Shown: one piece after another, positions 46,901 through 60,730 of the stretch
How the letters are laid out: each line of letters begins with the position of its first letter
How positions within the stretch are numbered: position 1 is the stretch's first letter
Source: Anaeramoeba flamelloides
Taxonomy: Eukaryota > Metamonada > Anaeramoebidae
NCBI GenBank assembly: GCA_027625915.1
Contig: JANTQA010000015.1
Location: 9,267,001-9,331,000, forward strand
Length of the DNA stretch: 64,000 nt
Direction of reading: 5' to 3'
The notes under the pieces: model-generated
The model's database searches: none
Told to the model about the DNA's origin: nothing
What the model saw: the letters and a program-made list of their open reading frames with translations, nothing else
Program-made: the position numbers and the translations under genes

Positions 46901-48576
46901 TTGAAAATGTGTTGTTCTGTGTGTTACAATAAGTATTTTGGTATTGATAAATCTCAAAAATTTTTGTCCAGTTAGGCCCAAGAAGTAAAAAATGAAAAAA
47001 ATTTCCTAAAATTGTCTAACATGGCCTCATCCCCATAAATGAAAAAAAAGGATCTTGAAAAAATCTGCTTCTTGAATATATTTTCCCTTAGAACAATTTT
47101 TAAATACCTGGCACACTTCTAGAATTTTCTCGGTTTTTGATAGACTAAAGAAGTCAATTAAGAGGGTTTTAAAAGTTGTTCTAAAGGTCACAATGCAGTA
47201 CATTTTGATTTTTTATCACTAATCCTTTTTTATTTCCTAACAAGTTTATATTTTGATAAGAAGAAATGGGAGTGGATTTGATATTAGATCAAATTCTCGA
47301 AAATACCCATTTCCCAAAAAGATCATTTTTTTTCAACCGACATTTGTTTTTTTTTAAAATTTACAGAGACTGTCGAATTTTCAAATGTAATTTCCATTTC
47401 GATACTTGAATGGAAAATTGATAAAATGATTCCTCACACAACCTCAGACACAATGTGTCTTAATATCTACAAAAGGTTTTGAGAGAAACATTAAAAACAC
47501 AAAAAAAAATATCACATGAAAATAAAGAAAGATTGTTTGTATGTTTGAGGATGGTTTCTTTTCAAAAATCAAGTCGAGTGAATCTGATCTCGCAAAAGAG
47601 TTGTTGTAATCTTTAATTTTTAAAAAAACAAAAAGAATCAACACAAAACCAAAAATATTAAGAGAAAACCACAACTCTTAAGTTGGAATTATTCTGATTT
47701 TAGAGACAATAGAACAAACCATGATACTCAATGATCAAAAATCATAGACAATGTGATCTTTTAAAGTTAGGGTTGTTTATTGAAAATATTTGAAATGACC
47801 ATCGTTTTTTCTGGAGTTAGAAAATCTCGGTTATTTTTCAAATTCCTTCATACGTTTCTTAGCAAGGGTGTTCGAGCTTATGTATCTCAAAAATTTTTAT
47901 TCATTTTTCATTAAAAATAATTACAAAAAATGCAATTTTGATCCTAATTAAAGAATATTTTGAAGATCCTGAGTTCTCATTTAAAATGGTATTGTATCAA
48001 AAGGTGTTTAGGCTATTTGGTAAATCCGAAACGTAGTCCTTAAAAGTGTTATCAAATTTTTTCATTTAATTTGGTTTGTAAAAGTGAGGATCAATTTTGA
48101 ATTCAAGAAACTCAAAATCGTTTTTGTAAGTCCAAAGATATTTTCGTGAAGTGTTTTTTTTTAGAAGAATTTAAAATAAATAACGATAAACATAACATTA
48201 TCTGACATCTTTAATCAAAAGTTGATTATCGAAATTTTTGGATTGGTGTTTCTGACCATTTGTATCTTAATATTGCGATTCGTAAGTTCTTTTTTTTTTC
48301 TTTTTTCAGCTATCTTCTCATAAAATTACATAGTTTTATTTCTTTTTTTTCTTCAAATAAAAAAAATGATAAAATTCAAAAAGAAAAGGAAAAAGCAAAA
48401 AAAAATAAAAAAATTATTTGTTTTTTAAAAAAGTTTTTGTTTATTCATTCATTTGGTTCAAACAAGATGAATGTTTCAGATCTAAATAAAAAAAATTTTT
48501 TTAAAAGGCTTGTGTTCGAAAATTGTAATTGCTTCTTCGATATATAAAATGTGTAAAACAGATCTCCTTTCAAGAA
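43950..48576. other. Long gene-free region
   Basis: About 4.6 kb of AT-rich sequence. Open frames up to ~120 codons occur but are F/L/N/K-rich with no recognised motif. No repeat or RNA gene is supported. Confidence 0.4.
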
Positions 48577-49230
48577 TTATTTAAGTGGGACAAATTTGGA
48601 AGAGTGAGTAGCACCAACACCTGGTCTACCATGAGTTGTTTTTTTGTATGTTAAGGAAAATTCCCCAAGATAACATCCGATCATTCTTGCGTTAATTTCA
48701 ATTGGGATAAAGTTTTTTCCATTATGAACAGCAATAGTTGAGCCAACCATTTCTGGAAGGATAATCATATCTCTAAGATGGGTTCTGATGACTGGTGCAT
48801 TTTCACCTAGTTTTACACCTTTTTTCTTTGTTTGTTTTTAATTTTTTGTAATTGTTTTTAAAATTTTTAAATAAAATAAAAAAGAAAAAGAAAAAAAAAT
48901 TGAATTTTTTTTTGTTAAAAAAGCAAACAAAAAATAAATAAAAAAAAAAATGAAAATAAAAGAAAGAAACAGAAAAAAGGATTGGATTTGAAAAAAAAAA
49001 AGAAGTCGCAGACTTCTTAAAGAATGTATTTTAAAAAAAGGACATACTGCTTTTCGAAGTCTTTTGATGAGGGAAGTGTGTCTTCTTGAAAGTCCTCTAT
49101 TAAGCTTTCTTCTTCCACGTGAATCTAAAAGTTCTGCGAATTTGTCCATTTTCATGTTTACGAGGTTATCAAGTTCAACACCTCTGTATGTGTAAACACG
49201 GAAACTTCTTTTCTTTTTTTGTTGGGACAT
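48577..49230 (-). CDS. RPS15: 40S ribosomal protein uS19 (RPS15), two exons
   Basis: uS19 sits in the head of the small ribosomal subunit near the decoding site. Exon 1 is 49230-49048 (61 codons) and exon 2 is 48825-48577. The intron (222 bp) starts GTATGT and ends AAG, in phase 0. The joined protein is 143 residues, against 145 in human RPS15. Exon 1 has [19 protein letters not shown] and [20 protein letters not shown]. Exon 2 has [16 protein letters not shown], the conserved [16 protein letters not shown] and the C-terminal [18 protein letters not shown]. All match the eukaryotic cytosolic form rather than the bacterial S19. The ATG chosen gives the usual N-terminus. The gene looks intact. 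Confidence 0.97.
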
Positions 49231-49888
49231 TTTTATTTTGGAATAATAATATTTTTAGAATTAGATTTAAAAAAAATGAAATTTGCATTAGAAAAAGTAC
49301 ATTGGAATCATATCATCACAAACTTGAGTTCTTTCCTGTTTATTGTTCTTCTTTCACGTTTTTGGTTGAAGTGTAAAAAAATACATAATTTCTCAAAATT
49401 CTCAGACTATTTCAAAAACACAATTAATGTAATTTTTGAGAAGTGGGATATCCAAAAATCAAAGGTAGTCCTTGAAAAGGATTCTTTTTTCAATCTTGAT
49501 TTGAAAATAGAACATTTTTAGAATGAATTTATTTTAAGGGTTAATAAACATTTTGAGAATTTGTACAAGACTCCAATTGTATCTTGGCACTAAAAAAGTG
49601 TCTAACAAAGTGAGATTGTGATTGAAAAAAATACAGATATCTCAAAAAATTCTTTCTGTACGTTTTGAAAAAGCTAAATTAAGGGTATAGTTATTACGGT
49701 GAAAAATAATTTTTTGATAAGGAAAAAAAATTTTTGTAATTATAATCATTGTCTAAAAACAAACATAAACTAACCAACATGTGAAACGCAAGATCAGTCC
49801 CCATCAATCAACAATCACAAAGAAGGATATTTTTCAAATAAAACAGCAAAGAGAGAAACTCAAATTCCAATTAGAATTGTTATGATTT
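49231..49888. other. 5' flank of RPS15
   Basis: Presumed promoter side. No recognisable element. Confidence 0.35.
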
Positions 49889-49889
49889 A

Positions 49890-50862
49890 TCATTTTGAAA
49901 ACAACTGTTTGATTCAAAATGTCAATCTTTTGGTTTTTTTTTTATTTTATTGAAGATTTTTTTTTTCATTTTTTTCGTTTCTCAAATGAGTTATTTTGAT
50001 CAAAAGACTGTTACAAAACCATATACTTGCTAAATATATAGGGTAACAAAATAACTAGTAAATATATTAAAACAAATTAAATTGGGGGTGTACTTGAGAA
50101 AAACAATTGTTTTCCAATTGAAGAAATTTTAACCTTTAGAAATATAAAAGAAAAATAATGTGAATTTAACTTTTTTGTTAAAATTTGAATTTTTCAAATT
50201 GAGAACTCTTTTTCTTCGTTGGATTTTTTGTCAAAGAGATCCAATGAAATTTTTTTTTTTGAATTTTTTTACCAATGAGATTCAATGTATTTTTTATTAA
50301 TCTTTCTTTTTTAATTGATTTTTTGGGAATTAAGAATACTTTTAAACTTTTTTTTTTTGGATTGAATTTTTTTATCAAATAGAATTTGTGATTGTTTTTC
50401 AGTTATTTGAATTTAATTAATCAAAAATAGGATATTTCCATAATACCTTTTTTTAGTTTAAGTCACTCCTTGAGTATATAGTAAATTCAAGGGAAATGTT
50501 TTGAGACTTAACAAAAAAGTTTCACAAGATAGTCCAAAACAAATAACCCAACAAAAAAATCAAATTCACATTATTTTTATTTTATATTTCTAAAGGTTAA
50601 AATTTCTTCAATTGGAAAACAATTGTTTTTCTCAAGTACACACCCAATTTAATTTGTTTTAATATATCTTTCGTTTTTGCTTTACAATCATGTATATTTG
50701 ACAATTCTAGGTTATTATAAAATTCTTTCATTGATAAGAACTCATTTGAGAAATGAAAAAAAAAAAATAAAAGTAAAATATTAAAACAAAAAGATCCCAA
50801 AAATAAGAGTGTGAAACTTTTTGGAACAGTTAGAATTGTTTTCAAAAATAACATTCAAAGTG
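49890..50862. mobile_element. Inverted-repeat element of ~970 bp
   Basis: The left arm 49890-50168 is matched in inverse by 50560-50862. The inner ~105 bp of each arm (CAAATTAAATTGGGGGTGTA, AACAATTGTTTTCCAATTGA, AAATTTTAACCTTTAGAAAT) is nearly identical. The outer part is more diverged but keeps TTTCTCAAATGAGTT. The ~390-bp centre shows no recognised gene, although short K-rich frames run through it. Confidence 0.65.
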
Positions 50863-51574
50863 ATTTAAATTGAAAATTGAAAATTGTATTTAGTATCTGT
50901 TTTAAAATATTTCCACGTTTTTTCTAATTGCTTTTATAAAAATCTATGGTAGATATTTATCCTAAGTGATATATTTTTAATTGAAATGTAGATACCCCAT
51001 TAAATTTAGGTACTTTTTTTATTTCAAACTTATTTTTTTCATTATAATGATTCTATATACATAAGGTATATAATAACTGAAATTTTAAAAATGATTGTTT
51101 TTGTATTCAGGTATCACAACTTTTGGTTGTCTTTCTAAGTTTATCAACGACCAACTAAGTAATATTTTAATAGATACCAGAGAGTGCAAAATTTTGAAAC
51201 TTATATTTTTTTCACCATGAATAAGAATAGAGGGATATAAGTTTAATATATTGGAAGGAAATATAATAGAAAATATGATTTTTGGGTAACAAATTGAAAT
51301 TTTTATTTAGGTTTGTTATTTTTAAAGTATTTAATAAATAATTTTATTTTTTTTTTGTAATTTAATAAAAGGGAAATGAAAAATACTTTTAATAACACAA
51401 AAACCACATAGTTATTATTAAAAATCTTCCAATCTATTAATATTACACCCTGCAATTCTAATTTTGGAAAAAAAAAAAATAAAATAAATTTTGAACTATT
51501 ATTAAAATCAAGGGGTTTTGGAAATATATTAACTAAAAACCAAAATAAAAAGTTGTGATGTATATATACAAGAT
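50863..51574. other. Gene-free stretch
   Basis: AT-rich. Nothing recognised. Confidence 0.35.
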
Positions 51575-51612
51575 AATCTTTTTTTAAAGTTTCAGGGTTT
51601 TTAATCTTTAAG
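51575..51612 (-). repeat. Terminal fragment of the foldback family
   Basis: On the - strand: TTAAAGATTAAAAACCCTGAAA followed by GATTATCTTGT, matching the outer end of the element at 36792. Confidence 0.5.
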
Positions 51613-52384
51613 GTACTCGTATTTTTTTAAAATAAAATTAAAATATTCGAGATTTTTTAATTTATTTTTTTTATTTTGCTTGTTTTTACTGATGGAATGA
51701 ACCATTTCATCACATTTAAACATTTTTGTCATCTGAGGCTTTTTTTTTGAAATCCAAAAATCGACATTCTTCCGATAAAAAAATGAAACTAAGTAATTGA
51801 TTCTTTTTATTAAAGATTCAAATAATTCTTGAAAATGGGAAAATATATTTTTACTTTGATGTATGTTAGCATTAATTGTGAAAAAAAATATTATTTTATA
51901 GGTATTATTAATTAATAATATTAACACAAAAAACAATAATAGAAAACATATGATCATATAAATTTGATACATTTATTACAAAATTTTCTCAATAAAATTT
52001 AGATTAATAACAAAAATATTTTTCGCCGTTCACAGTTTTATAAAAAAACTAAATATTCTCATTTTCAAAATATGAAAAAAATTACAAAAAAAATTTTTTA
52101 TTTATAAAATTTTCATAACAAATTGTTAAGACTTATTCACCAGAATTATTTTAATAAATTAAAAATTTAATGAAATAAAATAATAATTTTGAATTTTAAG
52201 GATAAAATTATACTAAGTTCACAAATATCTAAAAGAAAAATTTAATTTGAATAATCATTTTTTATCTAAAAATAAAAACAAATATTTGTATTAAATATTT
52301 TGTAAATAGCTATAAAAATTTAAATATTTAAAACTATTCTTATTAAAAAATTCTAATATTTACTAAAATTTTTCTATAAATATT
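51613..52384. other. Gene-free stretch
   Basis: Very AT-rich. A 123-codon open frame on the - strand (51601-51972) overlaps the repeat fragment and shows no family. Confidence 0.35.
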
Positions 52385-52870
52385 TTTTTTTTTGGGTTAA
52401 CCAAAAGAATTATCTTAAAAAAGAAAGAGAAAAGTATAATCCTATTTATGATAATAACAATTTTTATTGATACTAATGAAGGGAAAGGCAAACTTTTAAA
52501 ATCTGAGAAATAAAATCAAATTAAATGTTTTGTTTTTGGAAAAAAAATAAAAATCAAAATTAGATCTTCCTCGAAAAAATATTCTTTATTGGATTTCTCA
52601 GCCCATCAGATTTTTTTTAGATACTTTGTATAGATACAATTCCTAAGCAGAGAATATCACCAATATTATATTTTAAAATTTTGTCCTGTTGTTATGGAAG
52701 ATTGGTCACTTAAAAAAAACTATTACAAATAATAAAATCATTTTTTTTTTCTAAGATCAAAAAAAAAAATACAATTTCATAATTTTATTTATACTAATCT
52801 ATTTTAAGTTTTGATTATAATTCAAATTCTATTCTAAGGACAAATACCAAAATAAATTTATGATCCTATC
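52385..52870 (+). repeat. Dispersed repeat, copy B
   Basis: Counterpart of 17380-17890, same orientation and same block order. Confidence 0.55.
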
Positions 52871-52932
52871 AATACCATTTTAAATCCTTTGTTGTCGACC
52901 CGAGAAAATTTCCAGTATCATGGAATCTAGGA

Positions 52933-52934
<2 letters not shown>

Positions 52935-52973
<39 letters not shown>
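52935..52973. repeat. AT dinucleotide microsatellite
   Basis: Pure (AT)n run of ~39 bases. Confidence 0.95.
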
Positions 52974-52979
<6 letters not shown>

Positions 52980-53979
52980 AACTTGTACTTTTTAATAACT
53001 AAAAATCAATTTTTGAAAAAAAAAAAATTATTTAATCAATTTTAGAAGAAATATTAATTTAGAACCATTCGCTAATTGAATTGTTAACAAATTGTTTTAA
53101 AATTTCATTACTCATAAAACAAAAAATAAATAATTATCATCACAACTAATAAATTAAGAGTTGTGTTCAATTTTTTTGAGGATGGGTATAACAAAAAAAT
53201 TGAATAGTAAATGTTTAAAAATTCTATTAGGATTATTGATCCATCAAATTAGTTAGAGACCATCAACTAATTTTATTTGAGTTCTTCTGTTTGGAACAAC
53301 TCAACTTTAACATAATATCAATGGTTTGAAAAAAAACTTTGATCGACCCAAACAAGTTACATAATTGAAAAAATGAAATGAAAACAAAAAAATAAAGTGA
53401 TGAAAAAATGATTTTCATATTTTACCAAAATCAAAATAGTTCCAATTTGAATGGAATTGTATTATTGTGATTCTTTGAACTGTATTAGCTGAATTAAAAA
53501 TTTTGAATTTTCATTTCTATTAATAAAAAATTTTAAACTGTAGAATACTACTGTTAGATTAGATTTAAATAACAATTAAGAAAATAAAATATTTGATCAA
53601 TATCCATAATACAAAAGATATCCTATAAAAATTTTTTACTTGATTTTTCAAATTTTTATCAAGTTTGGAAATTTTTTTTGATTGTTCCACTCTGTTAAAA
53701 ATAGATTTCCTCTTAAAACAAAGATTATTCATTTTCAAAATTGAAAGAAAGTTTTTGATTTTCTTTTATTACTTTCTAATTGATCAAATGTTTTTATAAG
53801 AGCTTTTAATCATTATTTCTTTTGTAATTTTTGTAAAAAACACTTTCATCTATAATTTACAGAAGATGGTAAAAATCCCAAACAAAAATTAAAATAAAAC
53901 CAAAAGTATGATTATAATTTATTAAAATCAAATTTTTTTTTTAAAAAAAAAAAAAAAAAAGGGAAAAAAAATAAAAATA
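52974..53979. other. 3' flank of the large TPR gene
   Basis: AT-rich, gene-free, with an A-rich tract just after the stop codon at 53980. Confidence 0.35.
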
Positions 53980-56900
53980 TTACCAAGCCTTTTCAGGATT
54001 TGGCGGAGTATATAAATATATGGGAGTATTTAAAGATTTACTTGTATTCTGCACCATTTCGATTAAAAACTGTGAAGGATTTGTATCGATTTTATTTTTT
54101 TTATAATTGTCAAAATATTTTTTTTTTTCAATTTTAAACATTTTAATAATTTCCCTCATTTTGAATCCATTGGTAATGATGAAAGAGCAATCGAACCGAT
54201 TTTTAATCAATTCAAATAAAGAAACGGAAACATCCAAAAAGTCTATGATTGTGATAATGAAAACAGGATATTCACTTTTCGCCAAGATTTTATCGATTAG
54301 AATTCCTAACAAAGGTGGCTCGTCGACAAATAAATGGGTTTCAATGAAAGTTATGAACTTTTTTTGACTTTTTTTTGGGAAAGTACCAAACTTGACAACT
54401 GGCGTGTGATAAGGGGGCGTGTTTTTCATTTCTCTGCCACTTAAAAACAATTCCACCGAATGATTAAATTTGTTGAAGATTTTTTTTTGAATATTTTGCC
54501 TTTTGTGTGTTTCTTGCAAATAGACTTGTTTGGAAAGTTCCGGCGGTGATGTAAAAGAAATAAATTTCGGTATCATTGAAAGCCTTTTAATAATTTTCTT
54601 CTTCTTCCTTTTTTTATTAAGATTGACATTCTCATACCGGATGGGCTTTTCTTTTGGCTTTGGTAGAAAGATTAAATGAAACAAAGAAAAGGATCTAATT
54701 ATTGGCTTTTGGAAAATTTGATACCATGGAAATATCTGTAACCATTTACTTGAGATTAATATCATGGGATTTTTGGTATCGATTATTAAATCTTTAGATT
54801 TTTTTTGAAATAAGTTAGCCAATAGATTTGTCTCGATATTATCATTCTTTTCATCTTGCTTGTTTTTTTTTTTTCTTTTATTATTTTTTTTTTTGTTATC
54901 TTTTACCTTTGGGGAATAATATTCCAATCTATTATTATTGTTGTTGTTATTATTATTAACATTACCACTATTACTATTATCACAATCACCGCCTTTATCG
55001 TTATTATCGTTTGCGCCATCATTGCCATTATTAAATAAAAAAAAGGAGCTATTATTAAATATTGGATCAAAAAATAGAATTTTTTTCAAATCTAAATTAG
55101 CAAATTTTTTTTTATAATTTTCGTAATTCTGTTCAAATATCATCTTTTTGATGAATAATTCTTCATTCAAAGATAAAAAATAATGTTTAGCAATTATTGC
55201 TTTAAAATATTCTTGATGAGAAGTCAACTTTTTACCAGACTTTAATAAATACCCCCAATTCATATTTTGCGGATTAATACCAACCTTCGTGGAAATTTGA
55301 CTTAGGGGTATTGAAACCGTAGATTTTCTTGATTTAGAATGATTGATTTTTATTGAAACAATTTTTTTGATTTTTTTTTTTTTTTTATTTTTATTATTAT
55401 TCTTCCTATTATTATTATTCTTATTCTTATTATTCTTATTATTCTTCTTATTATTCTTCTTCTTATTATTATTCTTATTCTTAATTTGATTTTGATTTTT
55501 TTCCAAACCTAAAAAGAATTCCATTAAATCTTCTTCTTTTGTGGGTGAACAAAATTTTTGTATTTGTGAATCGATTAAAGCATTTTCTAAACCCATCTCC
55601 TTTAATATTTTTAAAAATCTAATGCCCCCGAGAGTAAAAAATTTTTTAAATTTGACTTTAGGTATGTAAATGATTATAATGTCTTTAATTAATAAAGTAT
55701 AAATCAATTGATTTATTAAATTAGTGACTTTTTGAAGAGAATTAAAATAAAATTCTGGTTTATTGGTTTCCAAATCAATTTCATTCAAATAATTATCAAA
55801 ATTAATATTTTTTTTAGAATACTTTGCAAATATTTTTTGGCATTTCTCGCTCGAAAATCTAATTTTATTAGTAATATTACAAATATTTCTTAATAGATTT
55901 TTATTTTCTTTGATTATTATTTTATTTTCAAGCAAATCAGATGTTTTTCGAATGTTTTGCTTGATTCGGTGTAATATTGACCAGATCTTCCCAGAGTTTG
56001 TTTCATTTTTAAAATTTTTAATAAAATTGTTGATCACTTTAATTTTCTTTTTTCGTTTTTCAAATTTGTCTGGTTCAAAGATCTTTGATACATGAGATTT
56101 CATTACAATAGTTTTTATTCGATCAGCAGTCAACACTCTCTGGATTCTTCTTCTTGGTTTTACAGTTGGCGATTTTAATTTAATTTTATTAATTGGAAAT
56201 TCTTTTTCTTCTTCCTTTTTTGTATTATTCAAATTTTGATTTTCCATTTTTTTCTGTTGATCATTATTATTATTATTCTTATTGCTTGTATTTTCTGGTA
56301 TTTGTTCCTTTTGAGTTTCATTTTTTTTATTTTTCAATTTTTCATTGCCACTAGCGCTATTGCTATTGCTATTGCTATTGTTACCATGCCCGCCCCCAGT
56401 ATCGGTATCGGTATCTGTATCCGTGTCTGTATCAGTTTCACTTTTACTATTAGTGTCGCCCTCAATTTCATTATCAAACAATTTTTTAATATTTTCTTCT
56501 CTGGCGTCAGGGAATAATTTGTTAATAAACACCGATGATTGTAAATTTGAATTTATTACTGAACGAACACTTTTCCTCCAAACATTTTTATTATTATTTT
56601 TGTTTTTATTTAATTTATTTAAAATATCTTGTGGCAATTCAAATGTTTTATTTTCATCATCATCATCATTATTGCCATTTTCGTTGTCATTATCATTATT
56701 ATTTGGCTTATTTTTTTTTTGATCTTTTTCAATTTTCTTTTTCAATTTTTCTTGTTCTTTTTTTTCTTTTTTTTCCCGTATTTTTTTTTCATTTTCAATT
56801 TTATATAATGTCTGTTGATGTCTTTTTTTTCTTTTTTGACTTGATTTTCTTTGCTTTTCATTTATTTCATTTTTACCAAAAATTGCATCCAATGAATCTA

Positions 56901-59900
56901 TTTCTTCACCCATCGAAAGATCAATAATCTGCTCAAATAATAAATAATTTTCGATCAACATTAAGTTTTTATTAATTTCTTCAGAATCTAAAGTAAATAA
57001 AAATCTGATTAGTCTATTTAAGATCGCAAAAACTTTCAATAAAAAGCAGTAAGGCGACTCCTTTTGGAAAATGGAATTATCACCAGACATGAATATTTTT
57101 GAAAATGCAATTTTACATTCATTAAAATAAGCTTTGGCTTGCTCGTAATTGCTTTGTAAAAACCTCAATTCAGCCAAATTTAGATAACAATTTAATAATA
57201 ATAATGGCTCTGAAATAGTTGATGCAATATCTATTGAGTCAAGTGCATGCTCTTCAATTTTATCTAAACAAATTAATTTTTGATTTTGGTTATCTTTAAT
57301 TTCTTTTAAATAACAATCATAATATTTTTCTTCATCTCCATCTTCCTCGTCGTCTTCCTCATCTTCATCTTCATCTTCACTTTCCTCTTTGCCCTTGCCG
57401 CCCTCTTTGCCCTCTTTGTTATCCTCTCCATTCTCTTCTCCCACCCGCTCTCTCTCTTTTCCCTTTTCTTCTTTTTTCTCTTCTTCTTCTTTTTCTTTTT
57501 TCTCCCCTCTCTCTGTTTCCTCTTCACCCTTCTCTTTTACGTTGATACCCCCCTCCTTTTTATTTGTATCTTTATCTTTCTCCCTGCCATTTTCTCTTTC
57601 TTTATTTTGACTGTTAATTTCCCCATTAACTTTCTCAATTGGTAATTTAGCTATGTCATTATAACTATAATTAAAAAAGGCAACTAAAGGGAATGTAAAT
57701 TCCAATAAAGTTTCCACCAATCTAGACAAAGCCTTTGCCTTTCTATACATATTACCAGCCTTTTCAAAATAGTCAATAGACTTTAAATAATTTTTTATAC
57801 AAAGATTAACTATTTCACCTGAATTATGAAAAGTCTGATGAACATTCTTAGGAATTGGGATTGGATCACCAAATTTAGTTTCTTTCTTGGGGTCAAAACT
57901 TAGGCTTATAGTTAAAGGGAATTGGTGAATTGTCTTTGGAGAACATAATTTCTGCAAAATCTTTGCCTTTAAATACAAGCATCTACCATTTGAACTTAAA
58001 TTATCACGACGAATAAATTTCAATAAACAGTCAACCCAATAAATGGCATCTGCAAATTGCCCCTTTAAAAAACTTAACCTGCAGGTAAAATCTACAAATT
58101 GTAAATGTGTTTTTAATTTTGAAAAATTATTTGTATTTTTATTAAACATATAATTCGACAACTTAAATTTCTTAGCGGATTCAATTCTTTTCAATTCAAT
58201 TGATGAATTTTGAAATCTACTTGAATAATATTTAAACTTTTTTTGAGAGTGATCACTTTCAATTCCCTCATATTGATTTAATATATTGGATGCCTCTAAT
58301 AACCATCGCTTTTTCAAATAAGCCTTCACTAATAACTCTAAAATTTGTGCAACTTTCACTTTGGGCAATTCCATGTGTAACAAATCCTCCAATAGACTGA
58401 TCGATCTTTCAATATGCAATCCCTGTAAATATACCTTTGCCAATTTCATTTGTAAGACCAAAAACCTTGAATCTAAAGTTTTATTGTTTAAAGTTGAAAA
58501 TCTTTCATTTTTTTTCGTGTTTTCTTTTTCTTTAAAATTCTTTAATGTTTGTTCACTATTATCATTATTAAGGCTATTATTTTTATTGTATTTATCCACC
58601 TCCGAAATATTGATCGTATCATTACTATCATTATTGTTATTATCATCATCATCATCGTCATCATTGCCAAACGGGTTTAAATATTCTGCTGCATCTTCCA
58701 AATATTTTTCTGCAGCCTTAAATTCTCCCTTTTCTAAGAGCATTGAACTTATTACCTCCGAAACAAAAACTATTTCATTAATTTTAGTTTCCTTTTTAAA
58801 AATATCTAATATTAACAAATAATAGGATAAAGATCTTACAATATCCTTATTTTCATTGCAAATAACTGCCAACTTTCTTAAAAATTGATGCGGTACTTTT
58901 TCCTTTTGTAATTCATATATTTTTAAACAACTTTCAAAAATTGCTATTGAATATTGATATTTTTCATTTTTTAATAACACATCACCAAAAATCATTAAAA
59001 TGTTAATTCCAAATTCACTAATAATTGGTAGATAACAATTTGTCTTTTTATCACTAAGGTCATCTGTTAATATCTTAATTTCATTCATATTATTATTATT
59101 ATTGTTGTTGTTATTTTTGTTTTTGTTGTTTTTGTTGTTGTTGTTGTTGTTGTTGTTGTTTGCGTTTTCGTTGTTGTTGTTTTTGTTATTTTCATTGTTA
59201 TTTTTGTCTTCATTATTGTTATTTTTGTCGTCATTGTTGTTATTTTCGTTGTTATTATTATTGGTTTTTTTTTTTTTTTTTTTAATTAAATTATTTAGAA
59301 TAAATAATTTTTTACCACAGCTCATTAAATCTAATATCAGTAAACTTTCAAAAAAATATTTTTCAGCCAAAATTTTATCGTCTATTTCTTGGTAATAAAA
59401 TCCTAAAATAAAAGAAACCTTTGATTTAATAAAATCATATCTTTTTGCTGTAAAAAAGGAAGGATATAATTCTTTAATTCTTTTTATCCTTTCTTCTTCC
59501 TCATTAATTATTTGAATATCATTTAATTTTTCAAATTTAATAAGTGTATCCTCATCAATGTCTTCATCAAAATCATCCTCAAAATCGTAACTTTCCTCTT
59601 TATGTTTTTTTTTATTTTTTTTATTTTTTAGAGGCACCCGATTGAAAATAGTTAATGGAGAAATTCCAATCAAATGTAAATGCAAATTAGCCAAAGTTGC
59701 TATTTTTATTGCTAATTTTAATTCCATTTTATTTCTTTTTCTCTTTTTAGCCTTTTTTAAATTCCTTTTCCCTTTCCCCTTTTTTTTCTTGATTTTTTTT
59801 TTCTTTTCTTTATATTGTGTATTTTTTTCAATTAATTTTTCATTTTGAATATTTATTATTTTTTCATCATTATTTTTGATATTTTGGATTTCCTTTTGAT

Positions 59901-60730
59901 TTTCATTTTCTTTTTCTTTTTCTTTTCCATTTTCATTTTCATTTTCATTCTCATTTTCACTTTCGCTTTCGCTTTCACTTTCACTTCCATTTTCTCTTCC
60001 ATTTCCTTCCCTCACTTCTTCTTCTTCTTTCATATTTATTTCATTTTTTTGATTATTTCCAATATTTTCTTTTTTCAAATTTTTTTTGTCGGTGATTTTT
60101 TCTTTTTTCATTTTATTAGAAAGAATACCCAAATTTTTGAAAATTTCTTTTTGGTGTTCATCTTTAACTTCAATACTAAAGCCGCCACATTTTTTATATA
60201 ATTTTAAAAATCCAATAATAATGTCAAATGATTCTATACTTCTTAACTTTTTACATAAATGTGATTTTGCCTCAAGCATTAATAATTCAACAAAATTTGA
60301 ATAAGAAGGTTTAAATTTTTTTAAAATTTTGCCAATTTTATTAACACCTTTGAGACCAATAAAATTACATGATAACCTAAACATTGAAATCGAATGTGTC
60401 CAAAATTTTGGTGACATGTTTTTTTTTATTTTTTTTATAAATTTTTTCAATTTTTTATTTTTTAGTTTTTCATTATACTGTTTAATCTTTCCAAAATATC
60501 TCGTAATACATATTTTTGCCCTCTCAATTTGATTTGTTTGTTTAAAATACGAAAGGTATTCTAAATATAGAAGGCACCATTTATCTGAAAACTATAATAA
60601 TTTTTATTTATTAATTAAATGATTATATTTTTTTTCGAAAAAATAAAAATTTTATGGTGAATTAATGGTTGGAATTAAAAAAAAAATTATAATTAGTGAT
60701 TAATTCGAAATTACAAAAAAATCTTGTCAT
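53980..60730 (-). CDS. Giant TPR-repeat protein, ~2,200 residues
   Basis: The main exon is 60584-53980. It begins after a strong acceptor (TTTTCAG) and opens KWCLLYLEYLSYFKQTNQ, so coding clearly extends upstream of any in-frame ATG near 60.45 kb. A 16-base first exon (60730-60715, MTRFF plus one base; donor GTAATT, 130-bp intron) fits in phase but is only the best guess. Helical repeats of TPR type occur at ~540-650 (LLKNEKYQYSIAIFESCLKI; GEFKAAEKYLEDAAEYL), ~700-770 and ~1,150 (LAELRFLQSNYEQAKAYFNE). They are separated by long EN, KE, N and D runs, including a DT repeat. The C-terminal 500 residues are less repetitive. ILISSKWLQIFPWYQIF (~1,954) followed by PVFIITIIDFLDVSVSLFEL (~2,110) loosely recalls the CHAT/separase layout, but no catalytic His-Cys pair is visible. 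It is probably a scaffold. The function is unknown, and a cilia-type TPR protein is one possibility. Confidence 0.82.

Noticed and set aside
51601-51972. 123-codon open frame on the - strand with a hydrophobic start
   Set aside because: Its end overlaps a foldback-family repeat fragment and no family is recognisable. Too weak to call a gene.
56236-56722. + strand serine/leucine-rich frames inside the TPR gene
   Set aside because: Shadows of the D, N and KE repeat codons of the real - strand gene.
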